A stretch of DNA of 64,000 bases, taken from Sipunculus nudus. Its lineage: Eukaryota; Annelida; Sipuncula; Golfingiida; Sipunculidae. Below the pieces are notes generated by a model. That model was not told where the DNA came from and did not search any database. It saw only the letters and a list, made by a program, of their open reading frames with translations. The stretch spans positions 16,000,164 through 16,064,163 of the forward strand of contig CM049315.1 of assembly GCA_026874595.1 (NCBI GenBank). The letters are read 5' to 3'. The position numbers and the translations under genes were made by a program. This document shows positions 12,494 through 22,420 of the stretch, piece after piece (position 1 is the stretch's first letter; each line of letters begins with the position of its first letter).

Positions 12494-12512
12494 GGGGGGG
12501 GGGGGGGGGGGG
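12494..12512 (+). repeat. Poly-G tract, 19 bases
   Basis: An uninterrupted run of 19 G. Comparable tracts of at least 10 G or C occur at 7161-7170, 21392-21403, 28481-28503, 29060-29074, 41461-41476, 44713-44731, 51366-51378, 58126-58140, 60865-60882 and 62693-62709. Confidence 0.95.
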
Positions 12513-12599
12513 TTATTTTTGTACTATTAATAGGTGAAGGGTGAAGTCATGTAAAAACACAACATTTTCAAAGGGAAAGATGCAGAAATAAGGCCCTAA

Positions 12600-13558
12600 T
12601 AACAAGTGACCCAGGGGTCATGACTCTCGGCTGATAAGGAAGACATTCACAAAAGGAATTTTAACATCTTAATGCCAAATTCTGTAGATGGTACCGCCAT
12701 TCAACTAAAGCATAGCTTGGAGGATATGGAAAACAGAGACATAATTATAGGTTTCCAAAGAGATTTTTCATGGACCTCCCTGGATGTCAGGTTAGAAGAT
12801 TTTAGGTGAAATTCTAGGACCATCTTTGAAGGTCTCAAAAATAAAAATATTATACTTATAGTCAGCTGAGCTAAAACAAGTGGCCCATGGGTCATGACAC
12901 TCAGCTTATTTTGACTGGGTGCTCATTTCTTTTATTAATATTATATACTGTCTGTGAGAATAGTCCATTACTAATGTTATGGTGTTGAAAAATGGACAGA
13001 AAATAAACATTTCAGGATTCGTAAGAGACCTGCCCAGGACCCCCCCTGGATTTCACAATAGTTGGTTCAAAGGAAAATGGATACAATTTGTACCCTGTCT
13101 ATCTGGGTGCTCAAAATCATGTTTCTGGTCCATAGCTAGCAGAATATAGGTCACCATGACTAAATTTCAGGTTTCCAAGGAGAATTGCCAAGAACTTCCC
13201 TGAATGTCATGTTAGAAGAGAACAGCTAATGGGTACAACTTGTGTCCTGTCTGACTGCTCAAAATCATGCTTCTGGCCAGCAACTTGCAGAATATAGGTC
13301 ACCATGACCTAATTTCAGGTTTCCAAAGAGATTTGCCTAGAACCTCCGAGGATGTTGGGTAAGAAGATTCTCGGCATAATGGATACAATGTGTATGACCG
13401 TCTGACTGTCTGGGTGCTTATATGACATCTTTTCCTGTGGTCACAAAATATAGGTCATGGTGACCAAATTTCAGTTTTCCAAGGAAATTTGCAAAGGACG
13501 TCTCAGAATGTTACATTAGAAGATTTTAGGCCTAACAGACTTGTGTGACCTGACTGAC
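12600..13558. repeat. Degenerate tandem repeat, about 130-180 bp units, left of the LTR element
   Basis: Successive units share phrases such as AGGTCACCATGACC, TTTCAGGTTTCCAAGGAGA and GACTGTCTGGGTGCT. Units open near 12601 and 12873 with ACAAGTGGCCCATGGGTCATG, the left-end signature of the large AT-rich repeat family. The same unit resumes right after the LTR retrotransposon at 21176. Those two halves were therefore contiguous before the insertion. Confidence 0.7.
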
Positions 13559-14688
13559 TGTCACCCCTAACTTAACGTGAAAACTTTACAACGGATATAT
13601 GCTATAAAACAATAGGATGGGTTAACGCTCGCCACTTGATTTCATTAATCAAGAAATTAGATCCCGGTCATTACAGGTGACATTTCCAGGTTCTTTTAAG
13701 GACGTGTATAAAAATACCAGACAATCATACACCCAGATCAATAGAAACTATGAGACATCAGGTTAAATTCACAAATATAATTCAAGACAATACTTACAAA
13801 GACGTAGATGTAAGTGTGTGTGCGTTGATGTGTCAATGCGACAGTCCTTCACATTAAAAATACAGGATATTTACCGAGTCCGTGGTTTGTATAAAACCCA
13901 ATAAAGTCCAGTTCCTTCAGAGATCTCTGGTTACTGTTTTGTGTAGAATCTAGCGTATGGTTAGCAGCATATAGTCTTTCTGAGTTTAGCGATCTTCAAC
14001 TGATCTTGCTTGTCAGCGACCCGGGTAGGATTACGTTCACATGAATGCAATAGCGCCCTTTGTTTACGTTGGGCTTAGAGTCCTTGACCTTGCTCGTGTA
14101 GCAATGGGTTCACGGCTTACAGCGGTTATGTTTCTAGGTCAAGCTGAACTAGGCCGGCAGGTGACAAACGCGCTCTCTCTATATCGCCAATACGAAGCTC
14201 TTTCGGCAGCACGGCTGAGTTCTTATGAGCTGGGTCCTTGCCTCATGCAGAAGCTTGCTTCTATGCCGTCCCTGGCGTTTCAATGTTCGTGCGTGCGTGC
14301 TGCCACCTCAAGCTTCAAGACCCAACTGAAGGCAGCTTCCGGCGTCTCTCCCTGAACTCTGACGTCACAATCGTCGTCACAATACGGCGATCCGGTTCTC
14401 TGATTGGCTTATAGCTCAAGTGTCCCATATAAGGTTATATGTGACCTAGTTTGACTGTTAGCGTCACCATGGCGACCCACATACCAAATGTAACAATACA
14501 CACGATGTGCGACACGGATAAATCAGCTGATAGCCGATGGGATTTCATACGAGAATACACAATATATCTACACAATCAAGACCTGCCAACGCCTTAGGAT
14601 GACGCTTCACGTCAATATCAATAGAGAACTGACTTCGTTAAACTATGATACAAAAAACCGTACATATTGTCACCGATTTCTGGTGACA
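13559..14688 (-). repeat. 3' LTR of the retrotransposon
   Basis: An 1130-bp copy of the 5' LTR, differing by eye at three positions (near 13602, 14637 and 14656). It is preceded, in element orientation, by the polypurine tract and followed by the CTGAC duplication. Confidence 0.95.
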
Positions 14689-14703
14689 TCACCCCCTCCT
14701 TTT
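14689..14703 (-). other. Polypurine tract of the retrotransposon
   Basis: On the minus strand a purine-rich run (AAAAGGAGGGGGTGA) abuts the 3' LTR, the usual position of the plus-strand primer. Confidence 0.75.
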
Positions 14704-14908
14704 AAGGAAAATACACAGTATTTTCTCGATACATCGTATCGTTCTATCTTACAGGGTCCAGCTAAACATATTTACATGTAGCAATACATAGCAATACATA
14801 AGGGTCATGTAACAAGTTGTCATTAGTACATGCCCACGGTCTATGACACAGGGCAAAATCTTGTACATGTTTAGACTTAACTGGCTAAACATTATAGCTC
14901 ATTACATC

Positions 14909-15448
14909 CTAACACTCAGGCAGTCTGCTAAGAAAATCAGGTCCATGGTTTAGTTTACCTGACACTGCTTCAATATCAAATCTAAACTCTTGTAGAACCA
15001 GTGCCCATCTCATTACTCTCTTATTAGCTCATTTTGATTTGCTAATACACTTTAATGGTTTGTGGTCGGTCTGAATGGTGAACGGTCTACAAGCCAGGTA
15101 CATCTCAAATTTCTGTACAGACCATACAATTGCTAATGACTCTTTCTCAATGGTGGAGTAATTTCTCTCCCTGGGCAATAGTTTACGACTGGCATAAGCT
15201 ACTGGGTGCATGATCCCCTCGTGTCTTTGCATCAGGATACAGCCAATACCCACATCAGATGCATCACATTTCAAATAAAATCGTTTACTGAAATCAGGTA
15301 GTTTCAGTATGGGAGGGTCTGACAGTTTAGCCTTTAGAGAACAGTACGCGCTCTCGTGTACGGGTTTCCAGTCTAGTTTGTTAGGTTGACCTTTACGCGT
15401 TAGATCAGTCAGGGGCACCGCTATTTCCGCATAGTTTGGCACGAATTT
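14909..15448 (-). pseudogene. Ribonuclease H end of the same polyprotein, cut off by two in-frame TGA codons
   Basis: Translation continues in the same frame past the TGA at 15451-15449 through the end of the RT connection and a complete-looking RNase H domain (KCDASDVGIG, then EKESLAIVW, then QTDHKPL). A second TGA follows at 15031-15029. The frame resumes with MRWALVLQEF and LNHGPDFLSR, typical of the polyprotein C-terminus, and ends at TAG 14911-14909. There is no frameshift. Each TGA falls at a spot where family members usually carry a charged residue, and each is consistent with loss by C-to-T change. With near-identical LTRs, the damage is young, or the stops are read through. Confidence 0.85.
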
Positions 15449-18400
15449 TCAATAGTACCCTGTAAGACCTAGGAATGCTCGCAAAGCCTTCTTTGTCTTA
15501 GGTCTATCAGTGCTCTGTATTCTCTTGAGCAAAACTGGATTAGTGGCCAAGTTGCCCGTGCCTACAAGGTGTCCCAAAAACTCTAGGCTCTGGTAGCCTA
15601 TGAAGGTTTTAGCTGGTTTAGCTGCTAAGTTTGCACATTCTAGTCTAACTAGCACTTCTCTAAGAGTTCTTAAGTGCTCATCCCAAGTCTCTGCATGTAT
15701 TAACACGTCATCTACATAACATACTACATTCGGCATGTCGCTGAACATTTTCCGCATCATGCGGGTGAAAACCGCTCCGGCAGTTACCAGGCCGAATGGC
15801 ATAACCCTAAATTGGTAATGGCCATCGGGTGTAACAAAGGCTGTCTTATCCCTGGATTCCTCAGAAACAGGGATCTGCCAGTAACCTTTCGTCAGGTCAA
15901 GCTTTGTAAAATACTGGCTTTTCGCGACTTCGACAAAAAGTGTTTCTGGATCCGGCATGGGTTCAGGATCGAACACGACTGATTGGTTCAGCTTTCGGTA
16001 GTCTATCACGAATCTAGTCTTACCGTCAGGTTTCCTAAGCAGGATACAGGGGGACGCATAGCTAGAATCTGACTGTTCAATAATGCCTAAGTTTAACATT
16101 TCCTGGATTTCTGTTCGCATTGTCTCTCGCAGTTCAAAAGGCACCCTATAGGGCCTAGTTTTTACAGGTACATCAGATGAGAGTTTAATGCTACATTCTA
16201 CAACGTTGGTAAGCTTGGGTACATCTGTGAATACATCCCCATATTGCCTAAGCAGACTGAGTATTTCACGGCGCTGACGCTTGCCTAGGTCAGCATTTAC
16301 CTGAACATCTCGCTCAGTCTGGCGGCGCGCATACGACGGTAACGACATGTGGGCATCCTCATCAATCCCTTCTGGGTTTAACTCTCCGAACACGGGAGGC
16401 TCTGTTTCCCCGTCTACACCGTCAGGATCCTGTATAGAATCAGGTGTGCCCTTGGCTACCGCTGCCAGAATATGCTGGGGCTTGTTTCTAGCATGGTACC
16501 GTTTCAGCATATTCACGTGGAAGGTTTTAACCTTATCACCAATCTTAATCCGATAGTCTAAGTCCCCAACCCTGTTTACAATAGTATAGGGGCCTTTCCA
16601 CTGTACCATTAATTTGTTCTGCTCCGTCGGGAGTAACAACAAAACTTCGTCTCCGGCCTCAAACCTGCGCGTGCATTTACCTCTATCATATAACAGTTTG
16701 TGTCTGTTCGCTGATTTGTTCAACGCCTCTCTAGCTAACGCGCATGTGTCGCTTAGTTTGTCTTGTAGGTCCAGGACGTATTGGTACGTGGTTTTAGTCT
16801 CGACGCTAGTATCTCGCTTGGTCCACAGATCCCTTAGAATCCGCATCGGTCCTCTAACGATCCTACCATAGAGCAACTCAAAGGGTGAGAACCCTGTGCT
16901 CTCATGTGGCGCTTCTCGGTACGCAAAAAGCACGGCGCTGAGGTACCGATCCCAATCTCGCGGTCTTTCCTCGCACATCCGTTTCAACATTAACTTTAAC
17001 GTTCCATTGAATCTCTCCACCATTCCGTTGCACATAGGATGGTAAGGAGTAGTGGTGAGCTGTCTTACAGACAAAACACGGCTAACTTCTCGCATGAGGT
17101 CTGACGTAAATTGTGTTCCCATGTCAGTAAGCACCTCTGACGGCACTCCTAACCGCGCATAAATATCAACTAGCGCATCAGCCACAGAGACTGTATCTAT
17201 GTTCTTTAAAGCAACAGCCTCCGGGTATCTAGTGGCATAATCCATAACGGTCAAAATATACCTGTGACCTCTCTCAGACGCTGGATGGATCGGCCCAACC
17301 AGATCCATCGAAATTCTACGCCAGGGCTCATCAATTAATGGCATCTGGCCTAACGTAGCTCCAGGCACCTTGCCTTTCGGTATGGTTTTCTGGCAAATGG
17401 GACAGGACTTGCAAAACTCAGCAATGTCATTATACATCCCTTTCCAGAAAAACTGAGTTCTCACGCGGTCGTGCGTTTTGTCTATGCCCTGATGGCCCGC
17501 CATAACCGCTTCGTGGCCCATCCTCATTACGTCGTACCGTAACGTCTGAGGTACCACCACTCGAGATCCATCTTGATCTCCCCGTTTATCACTCACAACC
17601 CGAACTAAATATCCGTCCTCAATTCTAAATGGACTATCATTTCTAGCCTCTCTAGCTAGCCTCCAATACGGCGCTAAAGACCCATCCTCCTCCTGCGCCT
17701 TCAAAAATTCGGCCGGACTCACATCGGCAACTGGACTTGCAACATTCAAGCTACGCGTCGGTATCTGTTTCTCTCGTGCAGCGCTCCGTGTCTCCACCGC
17801 GGACGACACCTCCTTTTGTGACTCTACACCGTCACACACTATGCCTGAGGACCGCTCAGACTTCCACGTCGGGTCCGGATCATACGGATCACGCGCTCCC
17901 GCTACGTTACCTAGCGCTAAATCACACACAGCATCCCCAACCACCATTGCCTCGATAGTACCGACAAAGTACGCACAGTCCACATTAATCCTAGCCGTAG
18001 GAAATTGTCTTACAGACCCGTCGAACAACCTACACTCGACCTGGTGTCCGGTGAACTGATTCGGCTCGACGTACGACTCACGTATTCCTGCCGAGGAACA
18101 TCCCGAATCCCGCAGCACCCTCGCTGACTTACCATTCACCAGCCCTTCACACACAGGTAACGAGATTCCGCCTTCTGTCTGGGCCGCAAATCCTAACGAC
18201 TGACTCGGACTCTCTACTTCCGGTTTCACCGCACCGACTGTCTCCGTTTCCGCCTCGACTACTGCCATTGACATAGTCTCCGGTTTCTGTTTTGGGTTAT
18301 ACGGGGGGCTAAAATTAGTCCTATACCTCTGCTGATCGCCAGCAGCACGCCCTACTTGAGGGGAAGACCTAGGCCTCGACCGGGCACTAGTCTTACATTC

Positions 18401-19321
18401 CCGCGCCTTATGTCCCAGTTCATTACATAAATAACATCTGATGCCTCCTGATGGCTTAAATGTCTGACCGCCCGGACTGCGCTCAACCTCTCCTTTCTCT
18501 CTAAGCTGAGATACCGGTTGCGCTGGACGCGGCACATTATTGCCATAACGAGGACCTGCTGTAAGGCTGTGTACACCGTGAGCCTCCGTATAACTCTCGG
18601 CTAAGTCTACCATACTATCAAAGTCACGACACCGTCTCTCTTTCAAAAACATAGAGAGATCCCTACTACAGCAGTTTATGAACTGCTCACACATCAACAG
18701 GTTAACTACCCCGTCGAAGTCACCTCCGACCCCTGCCATCCCTATCCAATGGTCTAGGTATCCACTCAGTCTCACCGCAAACTGACTCGGCGTTTCGCCT
18801 CGCTCAGGCCTACAAGTCCGAAACTTGTGTCGATAACCCTCTTCGGTCATTTGGTATCGCTTTAACAAGGCTATCTTTAACTTATCGTAATCCATGGCCT
18901 CACTAACCGATAACTGTGTGTAAGTCCCTAGCGCCTTACCCCGCAGTAACGGACTCAGGTGTAACGCCCAATTCTCCCTATCATAGCCTTGACATACAGC
19001 TAATCGTTCAAATCGCTCAAGAAACGCATCTAGCTGATCGTGAGCCTCATCAAAAGGTGGAAGCTGGATTTTCGGGAATACATCCCTACTTCTCTCTTCT
19101 TTAACCCCAGAGTCAGACTTTAACCTTAGAACCTCTAATTCGTGGGCTCTAGCCTCTCGCTCACGCTCTAATTCCCGCTGTTCCTTCTCTATTTCACGTT
19201 GCCTGGCTCTTTCCTCACGTTCTTCATCCGCACGCCGTCTAGCCTCAACATAATCTTGTAAAGCCTGGTCCTTAAGCCCCAAGGCCTGTCCGCATCTAAC
19301 AAGTGACTCTAACGTTTCCAT
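15449..19321 (-). CDS. Retrotransposon Gag-protease-integrase-reverse transcriptase polyprotein
   Basis: 1290 codons from an ATG in ideal context (ACCATGG) to TGA at 15451-15449. Domain order: coiled-coil rich in Glu/Arg (about 20-65); retrotransposon Gag region (80-250); CCHC zinc knuckle C296-C299-H304-C309; aspartic protease core with D405-S-G; integrase zinc finger (H603, H610, C640, C643); integrase core D673, D733, E769 with the typical D59D35E spacing; GPY/F module (about 907-942); reverse transcriptase (about 1045-1260) with YVDD at 1202-1205. Gag and Pol share a single frame. Integrase before reverse transcriptase is the Ty1/copia order, but the sequence motifs (GPY/F, RT text) are Ty3/gypsy. 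That combination is the hallmark of Gmr1-type elements. All catalytic residues up to the stop look intact. Confidence 0.95.
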   Translation of the reverse strand: METLESLVRCGQALGLKDQALQDYVEARRRADEEREERARQREIEKEQRELEREREARAHELEVLRLKSDSGVKEERSRDVFPKIQLPPFDEAHDQLDAFLERFERLAVCQGYDRENWALHLSPLLRGKALGTYTQLSVSEAMDYDKLKIALLKRYQMTEEGYRHKFRTCRPERGETPSQFAVRLSGYLDHWIGMAGVGGDFDGVVNLLMCEQFINCCSRDLSMFLKERRCRDFDSMVDLAESYTEAHGVHSLTAGPRYGNNVPRPAQPVSQLREKGEVERSPGGQTFKPSGGIRCYLCNELGHKARECKTSARSRPRSSPQVGRAAGDQQRYRTNFSPPYNPKQKPETMSMAVVEAETETVGAVKPEVESPSQSLGFAAQTEGGISLPVCEGLVNGKSARVLRDSGCSSAGIRESYVEPNQFTGHQVECRLFDGSVRQFPTARINVDCAYFVGTIEAMVVGDAVCDLALGNVAGARDPYDPDPTWKSERSSGIVCDGVESQKEVSSAVETRSAAREKQIPTRSLNVASPVADVSPAEFLKAQEEDGSLAPYWRLAREARNDSPFRIEDGYLVRVVSDKRGDQDGSRVVVPQTLRYDVMRMGHEAVMAGHQGIDKTHDRVRTQFFWKGMYNDIAEFCKSCPICQKTIPKGKVPGATLGQMPLIDEPWRRISMDLVGPIHPASERGHRYILTVMDYATRYPEAVALKNIDTVSVADALVDIYARLGVPSEVLTDMGTQFTSDLMREVSRVLSVRQLTTTPYHPMCNGMVERFNGTLKLMLKRMCEERPRDWDRYLSAVLFAYREAPHESTGFSPFELLYGRIVRGPMRILRDLWTKRDTSVETKTTYQYVLDLQDKLSDTCALAREALNKSANRHKLLYDRGKCTRRFEAGDEVLLLLPTEQNKLMVQWKGPYTIVNRVGDLDYRIKIGDKVKTFHVNMLKRYHARNKPQHILAAVAKGTPDSIQDPDGVDGETEPPVFGELNPEGIDEDAHMSLPSYARRQTERDVQVNADLGKRQRREILSLLRQYGDVFTDVPKLTNVVECSIKLSSDVPVKTRPYRVPFELRETMRTEIQEMLNLGIIEQSDSSYASPCILLRKPDGKTRFVIDYRKLNQSVVFDPEPMPDPETLFVEVAKSQYFTKLDLTKGYWQIPVSEESRDKTAFVTPDGHYQFRVMPFGLVTAGAVFTRMMRKMFSDMPNVVCYVDDVLIHAETWDEHLRTLREVLVRLECANLAAKPAKTFIGYQSLEFLGHLVGTGNLATNPVLLKRIQSTDRPKTKKALRAFLGLTGYY

Positions 19322-20040
19322 GGTAACGCTCTAACCTAGTAAGATTCCAGTATCTAGTAATATCCGCTCTTAAAAATCCGTAAATACGTACTGTCAAAGC
19401 CAACCTAACGAACCGGCGGTATCCGTACAATAACACTACGGTAGCTCTACGCATCAAAATCTACTTATACGGACGGACGGACGGAAGGTCGGACGAAGGG
19501 TCAGACGGATGGACGGACGGATATCAAGATATCAATAAACACCATGCACCTATGATTACCATGCCAATCGGGAGGGGTAAACTTACCTGTCAAGAGACCC
19601 TACCACGTGACCAATCACCAACCAGTGTAGGAAAAATTATACCAGGGCGTATCTAACAACATCAAAAATGTTCACTCTAATCTGGGTTTATATCAAACCA
19701 GTAATGATGTTCAGGTATCACTGAACTAGCATTACTCACAAAACATGCATGTGTTCTAGCCAAATCTTCAAGGTATATGCCGATCTTGAAACAATGTTGT
19801 GCTTCAGGTAATATTCTCACTGAATAAATATTAACTCCTAACAGTGGGGTAATTTCATTGTGCAAGTATACACTACAACATCAGTTTGGTGTCATTTCCA
19901 ATTATTAATTCAGATCAACTCTAGTTTGAGTATATGAATGTCTGGTTTCAGTACTGTTTTCTCAGTTCAAAACTTCTGAAACTTACTGTAATTAGCCAGT
20001 TTTTTAAGGCTAATTATATCCTGGCGCGCTCGATATACAA
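19322..20040 (-). other. 5' leader of the retrotransposon
   Basis: About 720 bp between the 5' LTR and the gag start. It contains a GGAC/GGAT-rich microsatellite (plus strand, 19471-19522) reminiscent of the (GGAC)n tracts in the host repeats. The region is otherwise non-coding. A 62-codon frame at 19677-19865 is probably chance. Confidence 0.7.
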
Positions 20041-21170
20041 TGTCACCCCTAACTTAACGTGAAAACTTTACAACGGATATATCCTATAAAACAATAGGAT
20101 GGGTTAACGCTCGCCACTTGATTTCATTAATCAAGAAATTAGATCCCGGTCATTACAGGTGACATTTCCAGGTTCTTTTAAGGACGTGTATAAAAATACC
20201 AGACAATCATACACCCAGATCAATAGAAACTATGAGACATCAGGTTAAATTCACAAATATAATTCAAGACAATACTTACAAAGACGTAGATGTAAGTGTG
20301 TGTGCGTTGATGTGTCAATGCGACAGTCCTTCACATTAAAAATACAGGATATTTACCGAGTCCGTGGTTTGTATAAAACCCAATAAAGTCCAGTTCCTTC
20401 AGAGATCTCTGGTTACTGTTTTGTGTAGAATCTAGCGTATGGTTAGCAGCATATAGTCTTTCTGAGTTTAGCGATCTTCAACTGATCTTGCTTGTCAGCG
20501 ACCCGGGTAGGATTACGTTCACATGAATGCAATAGCGCCCTTTGTTTACGTTGGGCTTAGAGTCCTTGACCTTGCTCGTGTAGCAATGGGTTCACGGCTT
20601 ACAGCGGTTATGTTTCTAGGTCAAGCTGAACTAGGCCGGCAGGTGACAAACGCGCTCTCTCTATATCGCCAATACGAAGCTCTTTCGGCAGCACGGCTGA
20701 GTTCTTATGAGCTGGGTCCTTGCCTCATGCAGAAGCTTGCTTCTATGCCGTCCCTGGCGTTTCAATGTTCGTGCGTGCGTGCTGCCACCTCAAGCTTCAA
20801 GACCCAACTGAAGGCAGCTTCCGGCGTCTCTCCCTGAACTCTGACGTCACAATCGTCGTCACAATACGGCGATCCGGTTCTCTGATTGGCTTATAGCTCA
20901 AGTGTCCCATATAAGGTTATATGTGACCTAGTTTGACTGTTAGCGTCACCATGGCGACCCACATACCAAATGTAACAATACACACGATGTGCGACACGGA
21001 TAAATCAGCTGATAGCCGATGGGATTTCATACGAGAATACACAATATATCTACACAATCAAGACCTGCCAACGCCTTAGGATGACGCTTCACGTCAATAT
21101 CAATAGAGAACTGACTTCATTAAACTATGATACAAAACACCGTACATATTGTCACCGATTTCTGGTGACA
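20041..21170 (-). repeat. 5' LTR of the retrotransposon
   Basis: An 1130-bp repeat with terminal TGTCACC/GGTGACA. It includes a palindromic cAMP-response-type site TGACGTCA at 20842-20849 and an inverted CCAAT (plus strand GATTGGC) about 35 bases from it, likely part of the element's promoter. An identical 104-codon frame on the plus strand of both LTRs (20523-20837, 14041-14355) is antisense to the element and matches nothing I know. Confidence 0.95.
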
Positions 21171-22262
21171 CTGACTTTCTGGGTGCTTATGACTTCTTTT
21201 CCTATAGGTCACAAAATATAGGTCATGGTGACCTACTTCAGTTTTCCACGGACATTTGCCAAGGACGTCTCAGGATATTACATCATCAGAAGATTCCAGG
21301 CCTAACAGATACAATTTGTGCCCATCTGACATTCAGGGTGCTCAAAATCTTGCTTATTGCTCGTAGGTCATAAAATAGGATCCGGGGGGGTGGGGGGGGG
21401 GGGTGGTGGTGGTGGTGATATGAGAATAACTGTACACCTGTCACAGCAGGGGATCTCCCCCAGTAACTGTAACAAATCAGAAACCCTGACATAGCTGACT
21501 TCCAGTGACCTGGAGTGGGACCCTGCATCTGGACCAAGCAATAGAGCCTCAAGAAAAAAATCAATAACTTGCCTAATTTTCAAGCTTTTATTTTGAAATT
21601 TCAGATTTAAACAAATTAAATACTTATGTTTACATGCTGTGAAAATTAAATCAATAGTACTTACAGGAAAAAAAACGTGCGGTGGTCAAAGTTGGGCAAA
21701 ATTTAAAGTACTGATATTATTTTTATGCTTATAACTTAAAAAAATTTACAACATTCAGATCTTATTTTGGGTAAACAATTGAATCTTAATTAAACAAAGT
21801 TATATACTTGGGAAAATAGTCTCTAGTTTCAAAATTTTTCATTATAAGTGAGTGAATATTTTTCCTGATTTTTTGCAAAGTCCATTATGTTAGGGCCAAT
21901 AACTTCAAGAAATTATATTTAACAGACTTAATTTCTGGCATATAAATAGGAAATATATAGGAGATAACTTCTGGTAAATATTAAGAAAAACAGATTAGTG
22001 GTTTTGATATTAGGCAGTCCTGAAGTGTGATAATAGGTTTTTAATGGTAAAATTTGAGGTTTTTCCTAAATATCTAGAAGGAACAGAGTCATATTGACCC
22101 TATTTTTGGTATGGTAGGAGATTTTGGGGACTTATAATAGTATGCTGCATCTTGGATTTATAGGTCTACTGGTTTCAAAATGTGCCAGTCTAACAGACGG
22201 ACGGACGGACAGACGGACGGACTACGCACAATGGACCACGACTATAGCTCAGATGACTTATA
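21171..22262. repeat. Interspersed AT-rich repeat right of the LTR element
   Basis: Bases 21176-21360 continue the interrupted repeat unit of 12600-13558. A G-rich stretch (21384-21417) follows. Bases 21560-22262 match the long AT-rich family seen at 33900-35214 and 42290-42970, ending in the (GGAC)n tract (22197-22221), CAATGGACCACGAC and the start of the terminal hairpin, which is cut off at 22262. Confidence 0.7.
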
Positions 22263-22420
22263 CCGTAAAATCTCCACTTAGAACCACACTTCCGTTTAAA
22301 ACCGCACCCAGACTTTGCCGAAACCCGTGGTGAGACACGGCGAGGGGCTCAAATACTAAGAACCCCCCTTTAAAACCGCACCAACTTTCTCTATGGAATG
22401 ATTTGACACAAGACACAATC
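22263..22420. repeat. Unclassified repeat fragment
   Basis: The fragment opens TACCGTAAAATCTCCACTTAG and contains two similar phrases (CCGTTTAAAACCGCACC and CCCTTTAAAACCGCACC). This suggests a dispersed repeat abutting the truncated end of the preceding element. I cannot classify it. Confidence 0.35.

Larger units (their letters stand above)
13559..21170 (-). mobile_element. Full-length Ty3/gypsy LTR retrotransposon with Gmr1-type gene order
   Basis: A 7612-bp element bounded by two 1130-bp direct repeats that start TGTCACC and end GGTGACA, flanked by the 5-bp duplication CTGAC (13554-13558, 21171-21175). It reads on the minus strand: 5' LTR 21170-20041, leader 20040-19322, one long gag-pol frame 19321-14909, polypurine tract 14703-14689, 3' LTR 14688-13559. 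I see no env-like frame. I found only three base differences between the LTRs by eye, so insertion is recent. Its base composition is nearer 50% GC with many CpGs, unlike the AT-rich host DNA. No canonical TGG primer-binding site follows the 5' LTR directly; the sequence there begins TTGTATATCGAGCGCGCC. Confidence 0.95.

Noticed and set aside
14041-14355. 104-codon plus-strand frame, identical in both LTRs (also 20523-20837)
   Set aside because: It is antisense to the retrotransposon and its identity between copies only reflects LTR identity. I recognise no domain, though a GC-rich LTR makes chance frames likely.
16347-19104. Plus-strand frames of 60-85 codons inside gag-pol
   Set aside because: They are shadows of the long minus-strand polyprotein frame.
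20015-20040. Primer-binding site next to the 5' LTR
   Set aside because: The sequence following the LTR starts TTGTATATCG and not TGG, so I could not match a tRNA 3' end; left unannotated pending comparison with a tRNA set.
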